Below are positions 9,675 through 19,833 of a DNA stretch of 64,000 nt, piece by piece. Where the stretch lies: assembly GCF_018687535.1 (NCBI RefSeq), contig NZ_CP061295.1:62001-126000 (forward strand), written 5' to 3'. Position 1 is the stretch's first letter. Every line of letters begins with the position of its first letter. Under the pieces are notes generated by a model. The model had not been told where the DNA came from, made no database searches, and saw only the letters and a list, made by a program, of their open reading frames with translations. The DNA comes from Polynucleobacter sp. MWH-S4W17. GTDB lineage: Bacteria > Pseudomonadota > Gammaproteobacteria > Burkholderiales > Burkholderiaceae. The translations under genes and the position numbers were made by a program.

Positions 9675-10025
9675 ATGTCTGAAAACTCCCTAGCCAATTC
9701 CAGCAAGCTTTTGGTGGTGCTAACGAGCCTTCCTAATTTAGAGGTTGCCACAGCCTTGGCAAGAGCCTTGGTGGAGAGAAATTTCGCCGCTTGTGTGCAG
9801 CTTACGGAGGGTATTCAATCAATTTATCGCTGGAAGGGTAAAGTTTGCGAGGAGCATGAAGTATTGCTTTCTGCGAAAACTATCGCAAGTAAATGGCTGG
9901 AAATTTCCAGCTTTATTCAAGAACAGCATCCTTATGACCTGCCGGAAATATTGGCCTTTTCCCCTGAGCAATATGAAAAGCAATACGGCAAGTGGGTACA
10001 GTCTGAGGTAAATTCGAAGTCATGA
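9675..10025 (+). CDS. cutA: CutA1-family divalent cation tolerance protein
   Basis: The protein has 116 residues. The CutA1 core is visible: LLVVLTSLPNLEVATALARALVE, then FAACVQLTEGIQSIYRWKGK and the HPYDLPEILAF motif. CutA1 proteins are small stable trimers with a ferredoxin-like fold, linked to copper tolerance in E. coli, with an unclear biochemical role. The stop codon overlaps the dsbD start (ATGA, 10022-10025), so the two are translationally coupled, as the cutA-dsbD pair is in E. coli. Confidence 0.93.
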   Translation: MSENSLANSSKLLVVLTSLPNLEVATALARALVERNFAACVQLTEGIQSIYRWKGKVCEEHEVLLSAKTIASKWLEISSFIQEQHPYDLPEILAFSPEQYEKQYGKWVQSEVNSKS

Positions 10026-11697
10026 GAATGTATTCCTTTGTAGCAAGGATCTTTGCCCTATTTTTATTCCTGTCCGCGCAAGTTTTTGCTGCGCCGGATT
10101 TCTTGCCCCCAGAGAAAGCGTTCCGAGTGGAGGCTTCTTGGTTAGAAAATTCCAATCAAGTGGAGCTGGAATTTTTGCCTGCTAAAGGCTATTACATCTA
10201 CCAAGAATCTTTAAAGTTCCAAGCGGGCACGCAGGCCGAGAAGCTAAGCAATATAGGGCCTTCATTGCCATCAGGCGTGGTGAAGTTTGATGAAACTTTT
10301 CAGAAAAAACTGCAAGTTTATAAAGAACCCTTCCTAGTACTTTTAGATGTAAAGCCTGCCGATGGCAAGCCGATCCATGCAGCTGTAACACTGCAAGGTT
10401 GCGCCGAGGCAGGCATTTGCTATCCACCTATGACCCTGAAATTTTTACTCGCCGGTCCTGGGGTTAAAGTAGCTCCGATTCCAGATGCTTTAGATGGCAT
10501 GCCTTTATCTAGCTCCCAGGTTGGCGGCGAATTCGGCTTGGCCGATTTATGGCGTGAGCGTGATGACGTCAATGCTATTGGCCGCTTTTTAGAAAGCACT
10601 TCAACTGCTTATTTATTTCTAGCTTTCTTTGTATTGGGGCTTGCGCTCGCTTTTACACCCTGCGTCCTTCCCATGTTGCCTATTTTGTCGAGCGTTATCT
10701 TTGGTACTCAAGACGGTAAGGCTGTAACCAAGGGGCGTGCCAGTATCTTAGCGCTAGCCTATGTCTTGGGTATGGCGTTGGTATACGCCTTGGCAGGTGT
10801 GCTTATGGCGGCCCTTGGTGGGAGCGTACAGCGTGCATTGCAGAGCCCCATTGCATTAGCTGCTTTTGCCCTACTACTTTTGGCCCTTTCAGGCAGTTTG
10901 TTTGGTTTGTATGACCTACGGTTGCCGCAATCATGGCATCACCATGTAGATCGGTTGGCAGGGCGCCAAAAGGGCGGCAATGTATTTGGTGCTTTTGCTT
11001 TGGGGGGTATTTCTACTTTAGTAGCCAGCCCCTGTATTACAGCGCCCCTGGCAGGCGTTTTAGCCTTTATTGCGCAAACCGGCTCTATGAGTCTAGGCGC
11101 AGGACTCCTTTTTGTAATGGCCCTAGGAATGGGGCTACCACTATTCTTTATTGCGATTGAGGCCCGCATTCTGATTCCATCCACGGGTATTTGGATGGTT
11201 TATTTACAGCGTACCTTGGGAGTTCTTCTGGTCGCCACGGCAGCATGGATTGCCTCGCCATTGCTCCAGAAAAATGATGTTGCAGGAGCTACAAAATTAG
11301 TGAACGGCCAGAGCATTCATGAGGTTGGTGATTTATCTTTTGTAGTGATTCATTCGCCTGCAGAGTTAGATACGCAACTAAGCAAAGCCAAGGAAGAAAA
11401 GAAAGTGGTCCTCCTAGATTTTTATGCGGACTGGTGTATTAGCTGTAAGGAGATGGAAGTAAATACCTTTACAAATCCAGAGGTAAGTAAAGAGCTAAAA
11501 CAGTTTGTCTTAGTACAAGCTGACGTTACTGCAAATAGTCCTGAGAACCAGGTATTACTTAAGCGCTTCGGTTTATTTGGTCCTCCAGGAATTCTGATCT
11601 TCAATCAAAATTCAGGAGAGCTAAAAGACCAACGAGTGATTGGCTACATGCCACCCCAGCGTTTTATAGAACGATTAAAACAAGCAGCAAGCACTCA

Positions 11698-11701
<4 letters not shown>
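10022..11701 (+). CDS. dsbD: Thiol:disulfide interchange protein DsbD
   Basis: The 559-residue protein has three redox modules. After a signal peptide (about 1-23) comes the periplasmic alpha domain with C127 and C133 (GCAEAGICYPP). Next is a membrane domain of about eight helices with C214 (FTPCVLPMLP) and C338 (ASPCITAPLAG). Last is a C-terminal thioredoxin-like domain with C472 and C475 (YADWCISCKEME). It carries electrons from cytoplasmic thioredoxin to periplasmic acceptors such as DsbC and cytochrome c maturation proteins. All six redox cysteines are present. It is coupled to cutA by an ATGA overlap. Confidence 0.96.
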
Positions 11702-13396
<1,695 letters not shown>

Positions 13397-13510
13397 GTCC
13401 AGAAGCTATTGTAAAATCACGCAAAATCATGAAATATCTCATGGTGTTGGGTAAAAAGTTGTAAATGCAGGGCCCAAACACTTTTAGGAATTTTTGCCAA
13501 GGTAAACATA

Positions 13511-14236
13511 ATGCGTCAAACCTCTCAAATCTCCAAATTAACTGGCTTACGGGCTGGTTTTGCGGTTCTCTCCATTTTCGCTCTGATCGGCGTATCTGGT
13601 GCAGTTTTTGCTGCCGATGCTGCTCCTATGGCAGCCGCTCCAGAAGCTAAAGCAGAAGTTCCAGGTAAACCTAAGGTTGATCCAGCCGCGGGTGAAGCAC
13701 TGTATTCAAATGGTGATGCAACTCGTGGCGTAACCGCCTGTATCACTTGCCATGGCCCTAAAGGTCAAAGTGCGATTGGTACATGGCCAAAGCTTTCCGC
13801 ACAGCATGCTGCATACCTTACAAAGCAGTTGAAAAACTTTAAAGAAGGCGCTCGCGCAAATCCAATCATGATGGGTATGGCCGCCACTTTGACTCAAGAA
13901 GACATGCAAAATATTTCAGCTTTTTTATCTAAGCAGCCTATCTCCCAGGGTGTTGCTCAAGATAAAGAAACAATCGCATTAGGCCAAAGTATTTATCGTG
14001 GTGGTATTGCAGCAAAAGGCGTTCCAGCTTGTGCTGCCTGCCACAGCCCAACAGGCGCTGGTATTCCTGCTCAGTACCCACTCCTTGGCGGTCAATGGGC
14101 TGAATACAATAATGCCCAGTTGCTAGCGTTCCGTGAAGGCGTGCGCACCAACAGTAGTCAAATGACAACGATTGCTTCAAAGCTTTCGGATAAAGAAATG
14201 AAAGCGGTAGCTGATTACATCGCAGGCTTGCATTAA
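13511..14236 (+). CDS. Di-haem cytochrome c4-type protein
   Basis: The 241-residue exported protein has an N-terminal signal region (hydrophobic about 16-34, cleavage near FAADA) and an Ala/Pro/Lys linker. Two haem-binding motifs follow: C77-x-x-C80-H81 (CITCHGPKGQ) and C174-x-x-C177-H178 (CAACHSPTGAG). The pseudo-repeat of two class I cytochrome domains is the cytochrome c4 pattern. These proteins pass electrons from the bc1 complex to terminal oxidases in the periplasm, and petABC is also in this window. AAGG precedes the start. A strong terminator follows. Confidence 0.92.
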   Translation: MRQTSQISKLTGLRAGFAVLSIFALIGVSGAVFAADAAPMAAAPEAKAEVPGKPKVDPAAGEALYSNGDATRGVTACITCHGPKGQSAIGTWPKLSAQHAAYLTKQLKNFKEGARANPIMMGMAATLTQEDMQNISAFLSKQPISQGVAQDKETIALGQSIYRGGIAAKGVPACAACHSPTGAGIPAQYPLLGGQWAEYNNAQLLAFREGVRTNSSQMTTIASKLSDKEMKAVADYIAGLH

Positions 14237-14255
14237 TTAGCTAAAGCCTTAAAAC

Positions 14256-14284
14256 AAAACCCCGCTACTTCAGCGGGGTTTTTT
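14256..14284. terminator. Terminator between cytochrome c4 gene and lysA
   Basis: AAAACCCCGCT (14256-14266) pairs perfectly with AGCGGGGTTTT (14272-14282) across a 5-base loop, with T residues to 14284. The A-tract on the left arm means it can also serve the convergent lysA gene. Confidence 0.92.
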
Positions 14285-14334
14285 ATTGACTAAAACTTTT
14301 GCAAAGTGTTTAAATGTGCTCCAATTACTGATTG

Positions 14335-15633
14335 TTAGCTTGGTAAAACTGTTTCAGAAGAAAACAAGTCAGTAGTTTTTTCGCGAGTGCGAATAACGTA
14401 AGCATTTTTTCCATCAACCATAATCTCCGCAGGTTTAGGGCGCGTGTTGTAGTTGGATGCCATTACAAAACCATAAGCGCCAGCAGACAGAATGGCTAGA
14501 AGATCGCCTTCCTCTACCGCAAGATGACGATCCCTTCCCAGCCAGTCGCCAGATTCGCAAACAGGACCAACGATGTCATAGGTCAATGCTTTTGCTGCCT
14601 TCTTTTGTACGGGCACTATTCCATGATGTGCTTCATATAGGGCAGGTCGCATCAGTTCAGTCATTGCAGCATCAACAATGCAGAAGTTCTTCTCAGCACC
14701 GGGCTTTAAATACTCTACAGTTGTTAGTAGCACGCCAGCATTGCCTACTAATGACCTGCCTGGCTCAAGCACAACGTCAAGGTGACCAAAACCACGCTCA
14801 GCCACTCGATTCAATAAGGTGTTCGTAAATTCAGTAATGTCTGGCGGGGTTTCATCACTATAAGAAATACCAAGACCACCACCGAGATCAAGATGGTGAA
14901 TCACAATACCCTCTTTTTTCAGTTGCGCGACAAGATCTAACACTTTATCTAACGCATCTAAGTAAGGGGCGGTGGTCGTGATTTGAGAGCCAATGTGACA
15001 ATCAATTCCAACTACATCTATTTGAGAAAGTTGTGATGCTTCACGATAGGTTTTTAAAACCTCGTGATATGCGATGCCAAATTTATTGCCCTTAAGCCCA
15101 GTGGAAATATAAGGATGGGTTTGCGCATCTACATCAGGATTAACGCGTAAAGAAATCGGGGCGCGGCAATTGAGTTCAGTAGCTACGCGATTAATCTTAT
15201 GCAGTTCAGCAATCGATTCAACATTAATACATTTGACGCCAGCTTTGAGGGCTGTAGCGATTTCAGCAGCAGATTTACCTACACCTGCAAATACTAGGCT
15301 CTTTGGATCTGCGTCAATTGCTAATGCACGAGCTAACTCACCGCCACTCACTAAATCAAATCCAGCACCCAGTTTTTTAAAGCAATCAATCACCGCTAAA
15401 TTGCTGTTTGCCTTCATGGCATAGTGCACGCGGGCACGACGTTTGCCATTACTATCAACGCATGCCTTGTCGTAGGCTTGGTAAGCTTCAGTCAATGCTT
15501 TTTTGCTGTAGATGTACAGCGGCGTACCAAATTCTTTTGCTAAGTCTGCGAGTGGAATTTCTTCGGCATACCAGTTGCCATCGCGTTCAGTAAACCCGGA
15601 TAACTTAGGAAGGGGGATTGCTTTGCTTTTCAT
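14335..15633 (-). CDS. lysA: Diaminopimelate decarboxylase
   Basis: The 432-residue PLP enzyme makes the last step of lysine synthesis, meso-diaminopimelate to L-lysine. The PLP lysine is K74 in VHYAMKANSNLA. Other family marks are DCHIGSQI, LDLGGGLGISY, EPGRSLVGNAG and the substrate-binding CESGDWLG. It starts one base into the stop of the small lipoprotein gene lptM (TAATG), a common proteobacterial pairing (lptM-lysA). Confidence 0.97.
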   Translation of the reverse strand: MKSKAIPLPKLSGFTERDGNWYAEEIPLADLAKEFGTPLYIYSKKALTEAYQAYDKACVDSNGKRRARVHYAMKANSNLAVIDCFKKLGAGFDLVSGGELARALAIDADPKSLVFAGVGKSAAEIATALKAGVKCINVESIAELHKINRVATELNCRAPISLRVNPDVDAQTHPYISTGLKGNKFGIAYHEVLKTYREASQLSQIDVVGIDCHIGSQITTTAPYLDALDKVLDLVAQLKKEGIVIHHLDLGGGLGISYSDETPPDITEFTNTLLNRVAERGFGHLDVVLEPGRSLVGNAGVLLTTVEYLKPGAEKNFCIVDAAMTELMRPALYEAHHGIVPVQKKAAKALTYDIVGPVCESGDWLGRDRHLAVEEGDLLAILSAGAYGFVMASNYNTRPKPAEIMVDGKNAYVIRTREKTTDLFSSETVLPS

Positions 15634-15824
15634 TACTTGGCCGATGAAGAATTGCTTGGGCTAGCAGGGGTTTGAGGTGGGTATAGCTTGCCTTTAGGTT
15701 CCGGCTCTGTAGGAGCTGACGGAACTGGTGGCACATTTGGCATAAATAGCGGTCCTCTTACCCCACACCCAACAAGGGATATTAGAAGGCTAAGGCAGAG
15801 GGTTCTATTAAGAATCGCTATCAT
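15633..15824 (-). CDS. lptM: Small lipoprotein of the LptM (YifL) family
   Basis: The protein has 63 residues, beginning MIAILNRTLCLSLLISLVGC. It has a short lipoprotein signal with lipobox LVGC, followed by the family motif CGVRGPLFMP and a Pro-rich tail. In E. coli LptM assists the LptDE LPS translocon at the outer membrane. The frame extends upstream to 15983, but that part would run antisense through cyaY and lacks a signal peptide, so I chose the ATG at 15824. The start is divergent from cyaY, and the stop overlaps the lysA start by one base. Confidence 0.9.
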   Translation of the reverse strand: MIAILNRTLCLSLLISLVGCGVRGPLFMPNVPPVPSAPTEPEPKGKLYPPQTPASPSNSSSAK

Positions 15825-15871
15825 GAATGTCTCTAAAACGAATGATTGAATATAGCATGCAGGACTCCGGT

Positions 15872-16249
15872 ATGAATCCAAACGATCCAGGCGTAGAAAC
15901 CATCGATGACAAGCAGTTTTACCAGCTGGGAAGCAATTTATTGCATTCCATAGAGGTGGCGTTGGAGACTGCTGATGAAGCATTAGATCTCGACTTGGAT
16001 ATTGAGCGCCAAGGCGGGAACGTTATTAATATTCGTTTTAAGGATAAAAGTGTCATTGTGATTAATACTCAACCACCTTTGCATGAGATTTGGGTCGCTG
16101 CCAAATCGGGTGGATATCACTATCGCTGGGCTGGCACTATGGCACAACCTTTGTGGCTTGATACCAAAACAGGAAAAGAGCTGTTAAGCGATTTGACTGA
16201 GTTTGCGAGCGCTCAGGCTGGTCAAGCAGTTAATATGAGCTTGATTTAA
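15872..16249 (+). CDS. cyaY: Iron-sulfur cluster assembly protein CyaY (bacterial frataxin)
   Basis: The 125-residue form begins [18 protein letters not shown]. Frataxin marks are the acidic first helix ([16 protein letters not shown]), [14 protein letters not shown] and [17 protein letters not shown]. CyaY binds iron and IscS and tunes Fe-S assembly. In-frame ATGs also exist at 15827, 15842 and 15857. I prefer 15872 for family length and the upstream AGGA. The gene is back to back with lptM. Its stop codon shares the TTAA at 16246-16249 with the convergent aroB stop. Confidence 0.9.
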   Translation: MNPNDPGVETIDDKQFYQLGSNLLHSIEVALETADEALDLDLDIERQGGNVINIRFKDKSVIVINTQPPLHEIWVAAKSGGYHYRWAGTMAQPLWLDTKTGKELLSDLTEFASAQAGQAVNMSLI

Positions 16250-17328
16250 GCTGCGCCAGTAGCACTTAAAGTTTCAATCACTTGGGCATCAGCTACGCTT
16301 TTAATCTGGGCTTTACCAATCTTTTCTAAAACAACATAACGGATTTGACCGCCCTCGGTTTTTTTATCAACCTGCATAAGTTCCATATAACGCCCTACAC
16401 CAAACTTTGGCGGCGTAGTTGGTAAATTCATAGATTGGATGATTTTGGTGAGACGCTGGAAATCTGCGTCGCTAATGTAGTTGAGTCGACGTGACAGATC
16501 CGCACCCATCACCATGCCACATCCGACTGCTTCACCATGTAGCCATTCGCCGTAGCCCATACCCGCTTCAATTGCGTGACCAAAGGTATGACCAAAATTG
16601 AGGGTTGCACGAATACCGCCCTCTCTTTCATCTGCGGAAACTACTGCAGATTTAATTTCACAGGAACGTAAGACGGCATGACCCATTGCTTCTGTGTCGC
16701 AGGCTAGCAGCGGTGAGGCATTAGATTCAATCCAATTTAAGAACTCGGCATCTGCAATAGCGCCATGCTTCACAACTTCAGCAAGCCCAGCAGATAGCTC
16801 TCTCGGGGGTAGAGTCTTTAAGGTATTGAGATCGGCAATCACAGCGGCCGGCTGATGAAAGGCGCCAATCATATTTTTACCTAGCGGATGATTGATGCCC
16901 GTTTTACCGCCAACGGAAGAGTCTACCTGTGCAAGCAAGGTAGTGGGTACTTGGATAAAGCGAATGCCGCGCATAAAGCTAGCCGCAGCAAATCCAGTCA
17001 TATCGCCTATAACGCCACCACCCAGGGCAACCAACATGGTGTGGCGATCAGCGCCAAACTTTAAAAGATCATCAAAAATCAACTGAAGATTTTTCCAGTC
17101 TTTGTATGACTCGCCATCAGGTAGAACAATTGTCCTAACAGGCTTCCCAAAGGTGCTCAGCGTCTTAGTTAGGCGCTCAGCATAGAGCGGGGCAACCGTA
17201 GTGTTACTAACAATGTAAATAGAGGTTGCTTTTTCACAGGCCTTAAATAAGCTTGCTTGATCAATCAGATCTTTGCCAATATAAATCGGGTAACTGCGAT
17301 TGCCAAGATCAACTTCAAGTGTTTTCAT
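16246..17328 (-). CDS. aroB: 3-dehydroquinate synthase
   Basis: The 360-residue enzyme converts DAHP to 3-dehydroquinate, step two of the shikimate pathway, with NAD and a divalent metal. Family marks are [36 protein letters not shown], the metal-site region [14 protein letters not shown] and [11 protein letters not shown]. Two adjacent ATGs (17331, 17328) are possible starts. The second has better spacing to TTGG. It follows aroK by 16 bases in the conserved pilQ-aroK-aroB order. Confidence 0.96.
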   Translation of the reverse strand: MKTLEVDLGNRSYPIYIGKDLIDQASLFKACEKATSIYIVSNTTVAPLYAERLTKTLSTFGKPVRTIVLPDGESYKDWKNLQLIFDDLLKFGADRHTMLVALGGGVIGDMTGFAAASFMRGIRFIQVPTTLLAQVDSSVGGKTGINHPLGKNMIGAFHQPAAVIADLNTLKTLPPRELSAGLAEVVKHGAIADAEFLNWIESNASPLLACDTEAMGHAVLRSCEIKSAVVSADEREGGIRATLNFGHTFGHAIEAGMGYGEWLHGEAVGCGMVMGADLSRRLNYISDADFQRLTKIIQSMNLPTTPPKFGVGRYMELMQVDKKTEGGQIRYVVLEKIGKAQIKSVADAQVIETLSATGAA

Positions 17329-17344
17329 CATAGTGCCAATATAT

Positions 17345-17869
17345 TTAAGCGGAAAGTTCAAGCTGCATGATTAAGGTATTGACCAGCTGATTAACGCTAG
17401 GCTTGCCAGTCTCAATCACATGGTCAGCGATTTCACGATACAGAGGATCGCGAACGGCATATAAGTTTTCTAAAATCTTTTTGGCATCCCCATTTTTTAA
17501 TAAGGGGCGACCCTCGCCACCTTTGGTGCGATGCCAAAGTTCAATTGGGTTTGCGTGAAGATAAATCACGGTGCCACCCTCACTTAATGCCTGCCGATTT
17601 TCTGGTGAGAGAACAGCGCCACCGCCGGTTGCCAAAATAATATCTTGCTCGGCAGTGATTTCACGGATGGCTTGAGCTTCTCTTTTGCGAAATCCTTCTT
17701 CGCCTTCCATTTCAAAAATGACGGGGATTTTTACGCCACAGCGCTCTTCAATCACATGGTCGGCATCTAGAAAGCGGCGCCCTAATTTTTTGGCCAAGAC
17801 CTTACCAACGGTCGACTTCCCAGCGCCCATGAGGCCGATTAGAAAGATATTGTTTGTCGAGGAGTTCAC
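17345..17869 (-). CDS. aroK: Shikimate kinase
   Basis: The 174-residue kinase phosphorylates shikimate. It has the P-loop [12 protein letters not shown] near residues 12-23, the shikimate-binding [25 protein letters not shown], and the lid region GEGRPLLK. The only possible start is GTG, since in-frame stops lie just upstream. A strong GGAGG abuts the GTG with no spacer, which is unusually tight. It lies downstream of the pilQ-like secretin on the same strand, with 12 bases between stop and start. Confidence 0.95.
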   Translation of the reverse strand: MNSSTNNIFLIGLMGAGKSTVGKVLAKKLGRRFLDADHVIEERCGVKIPVIFEMEGEEGFRKREAQAIREITAEQDIILATGGGAVLSPENRQALSEGGTVIYLHANPIELWHRTKGGEGRPLLKNGDAKKILENLYAVRDPLYREIADHVIETGKPSVNQLVNTLIMQLELSA

Positions 17870-17881
17870 CCTCCGATTTTA

Positions 17882-19003
17882 TTAGGGTTTGTCGAGAACA
17901 GTCGGAGTTAAAAAGACAAGTAGCTCTGTTTTATCTTGTAATTTGGATTTATGGCGAAAAAAATGACCAATGAGGGGTATATCGCCTAAGAGCGGGATTT
18001 TGACTTCGTCTTCCCGTTCAGTGGTTTGGAAAATGCCACCAATGATGGCTGTCCCGCCATTTTCAACGGTGACCTCTGAACTCAGGCTTTTGGTGTCAAT
18101 GGCATATCCCTGTTCTGTTTTCATGCCTACCGTGTCCTTATTAATGCCCACTAGCATTGATATCTTTCCATCTGGATGGATTTTTGGCAAAACCTCTAGG
18201 CGAAGGTTTGCCTTTCTAAATTGCAATTTACTGCCATTTTGATTCGAGGTTTGGTAGGGCAGTTCTGTACCTTGCTCAATGGTTGCCTTCACCTGGTCGC
18301 CAGTCATGATGCGTGGGTTAGAAAGAATCTTTCCCTGACCTTCAGACTCAAGCGCAGAAAGTTCTGCCTGCAGAATGCGGCTCCCATTTCTGGAGACTAA
18401 GGTTGCGGCTATAGTTGCTGGATTAAAACCACTCAAACCAGCGCCACCCAGATCCATGCTGCCAATTAATTTTTGATCTGTTTTATCTCCGATACCATTA
18501 GCTTGATATCCCAGCTTAACCCCTAGCTCACGGGCAAAGCGTTCATCAGCCTCAACTATTCGGGCTTCTATGAGGATTTGCCTGGGACTATTCATGTGGT
18601 CTCCACCAAACGGAAGGGCGGCCTCTTCACGCCGGAATTTCTGAAAGGCTTGGATTTCTGCGTGAGGCCCAATCCAGTAGATTTCTCCGTTGCGCACCAG
18701 TCGTAAACCGCGGCTCGCCAGAATAGAGTGAAGGGCTGTTTGCCAAGGGGTATTTCTAAGGTCTATCGAGATCTTCCCTTTAATGGATTCGCTTAATAAA
18801 AAATTGGTATTACCCAATTTCGCCATAGTTTCTAAAAGTTCAGTTAATTCAATACCGGTAAATTGCAGGCTAATAGGGATCAGGAAATGATTTTGTGAGG
18901 GCGCATTACCCATTGCTGTATTGCTGGATAAAAGCATCAATACAGCTAACCAAGAGGTGAGCAGTTTGAAGTATTTCTGGGGGTTATTTAGGCTGAGCTT
19001 CAT
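17882..19003 (-). CDS. pilQ: Short PilQ-like secretin
   Basis: The 373-residue exported protein begins MKLSLNNPQKYFKLL with a signal peptide (about 1-33). One STN/N0-type domain follows (QFTGIELTELLETMAKLG to WIGPHAEI, about 45-115), then a full secretin domain from about residue 143 (RQILIEARIVEADERFA) with SNPRIMTGDQVKATIEQGTE and a C-terminal IPLLGDIPLIGHFF. Type IV pilus secretins form the outer-membrane pore for the pilus or for DNA uptake. Typical PilQ is about 650-750 residues with AMIN domains before N0. These are missing here. The place just upstream of aroK-aroB and divergent from ponA is that of pilQ in many proteobacteria. The start overlaps the upstream gene by ATGA. Confidence 0.82.
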   Translation of the reverse strand: MKLSLNNPQKYFKLLTSWLAVLMLLSSNTAMGNAPSQNHFLIPISLQFTGIELTELLETMAKLGNTNFLLSESIKGKISIDLRNTPWQTALHSILASRGLRLVRNGEIYWIGPHAEIQAFQKFRREEAALPFGGDHMNSPRQILIEARIVEADERFARELGVKLGYQANGIGDKTDQKLIGSMDLGGAGLSGFNPATIAATLVSRNGSRILQAELSALESEGQGKILSNPRIMTGDQVKATIEQGTELPYQTSNQNGSKLQFRKANLRLEVLPKIHPDGKISMLVGINKDTVGMKTEQGYAIDTKSLSSEVTVENGGTAIIGGIFQTTEREDEVKIPLLGDIPLIGHFFRHKSKLQDKTELLVFLTPTVLDKP

Positions 19004-19728
19004 TCGCTTTTTGAAGCCTTCAGAACCAGAGATTTGCCCTGGGAATGGGTCAGGGTCACAAGTCCTTTTTCGATAGAGCTTAGGTGCCATCCCCCTAAAA
19101 CCTGCGCCCCCCTCTCAAAGACAAGATGGCTTTTCCCTGTATGAAAATAGGCTTGCTGGGTGTTGCCCATTTGGGATGTGCCAAGGTACTGCCAGCGGCG
19201 TAGCTCGGACTCATGGGTTGGTGCTTGCGGCCTGTTCAGAGTCCTTGTTTCAGGCTTTCTTTCCTTTAATAAGTGAATACTTACTTCTATTTCATCTATT
19301 GCTAGATATAGCTCATCTTGATCATTGTTAATTTGATCACGCATTAATAGCATCTCTTTTTTCAATTCCAAAAGCTGTTGTTGGGGTCTCTCCAAGGCAT
19401 CTTGGGATTGCTTATTCAGTGAGGTGTAGGCCACAAAAAATGCAATAGCTGCTGCCAGCAAGACGCCAATCAAGGCGATTGGAAGCGCAATTCCTTGTAG
19501 TGAATTGCGGATCTGAATAGGATTTAAGGACTCCGTAAAGGGATTGCTTCTGCCTTGGTTTGGAGCTCTATGCGGTGTGCTTTGATGGGGAGGGGGCTTG
19601 CGTATTCCATGGGGGTCGGGGATGGCTGGGTCATCGCCGAGATCACTCAGAATTTCATCAAAAGATTGGCTGGAAATATGGCGTGCTGGCATACCCATAT
19701 TCTTCTGTTTTGGGTACCGAAAATCCAT
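19000..19728 (-). CDS. Membrane-anchored coiled-coil protein of the reduced pilus locus
   Basis: I do not recognise this 242-residue protein as a named family. It has a Pro-rich cytoplasmic N-terminus (about 1-75), one membrane helix (about 79-101), a coiled-coil stretch (about 105-155, LERPQQQLLELKKEMLLMRD) and a C-terminal beta-rich domain (about 175-240). The C-terminal domain resembles the PilP/GspC homology region in pattern (WQYLGTSQMGNTQQAYF, then a GAQVLGGWHLSSIEKG turn). That resemblance is inference. It takes the place where pilMNOP would be. It overlaps the secretin gene by ATGA, so a pilus alignment role linking the inner membrane to the secretin is likely. Confidence 0.7.
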   Translation of the reverse strand: MDFRYPKQKNMGMPARHISSQSFDEILSDLGDDPAIPDPHGIRKPPPHQSTPHRAPNQGRSNPFTESLNPIQIRNSLQGIALPIALIGVLLAAAIAFFVAYTSLNKQSQDALERPQQQLLELKKEMLLMRDQINNDQDELYLAIDEIEVSIHLLKERKPETRTLNRPQAPTHESELRRWQYLGTSQMGNTQQAYFHTGKSHLVFERGAQVLGGWHLSSIEKGLVTLTHSQGKSLVLKASKSE

Positions 19729-19819
19729 CAGCCTAGATTGAACCCACCGTCAGAAATCAGATCTTATCTATAAGCAAAACAAGAATTTTGGAGGTTTTAG
19801 GGGAATTGTCTAAGCGCCC

Positions 19820-19825
19820 TATAAT
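19820..19825 (+). promoter_or_regulatory. Consensus TATAAT directly upstream of ponA
   Basis: A perfect -10 hexamer lies 8 bases before the ponA ATG (19834). A transcription start at the usual distance would fall at about 19831-19834, giving a leaderless or nearly leaderless mRNA. No good -35 is visible 16-18 bases upstream, and the GGA at 19828-19830 is too close to be a normal ribosome binding site. Confidence 0.4.
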
Positions 19826-19833
19826 TTGGACAT

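Noticed and set aside
15825-15983. Upstream extension of the small lipoprotein frame on the minus strand
   Set aside because: It is antisense to cyaY, has no signal peptide at its start, and the ATG at 15824 gives a perfect short lipoprotein signal.
18600-19000. Possible frameshift or truncation explaining the short secretin
   Set aside because: The signal peptide, N0 domain and secretin domain are in one frame, and the start overlaps the upstream gene by ATGA, so the gene looks whole. The missing AMIN domains are a real absence rather than a broken frame.
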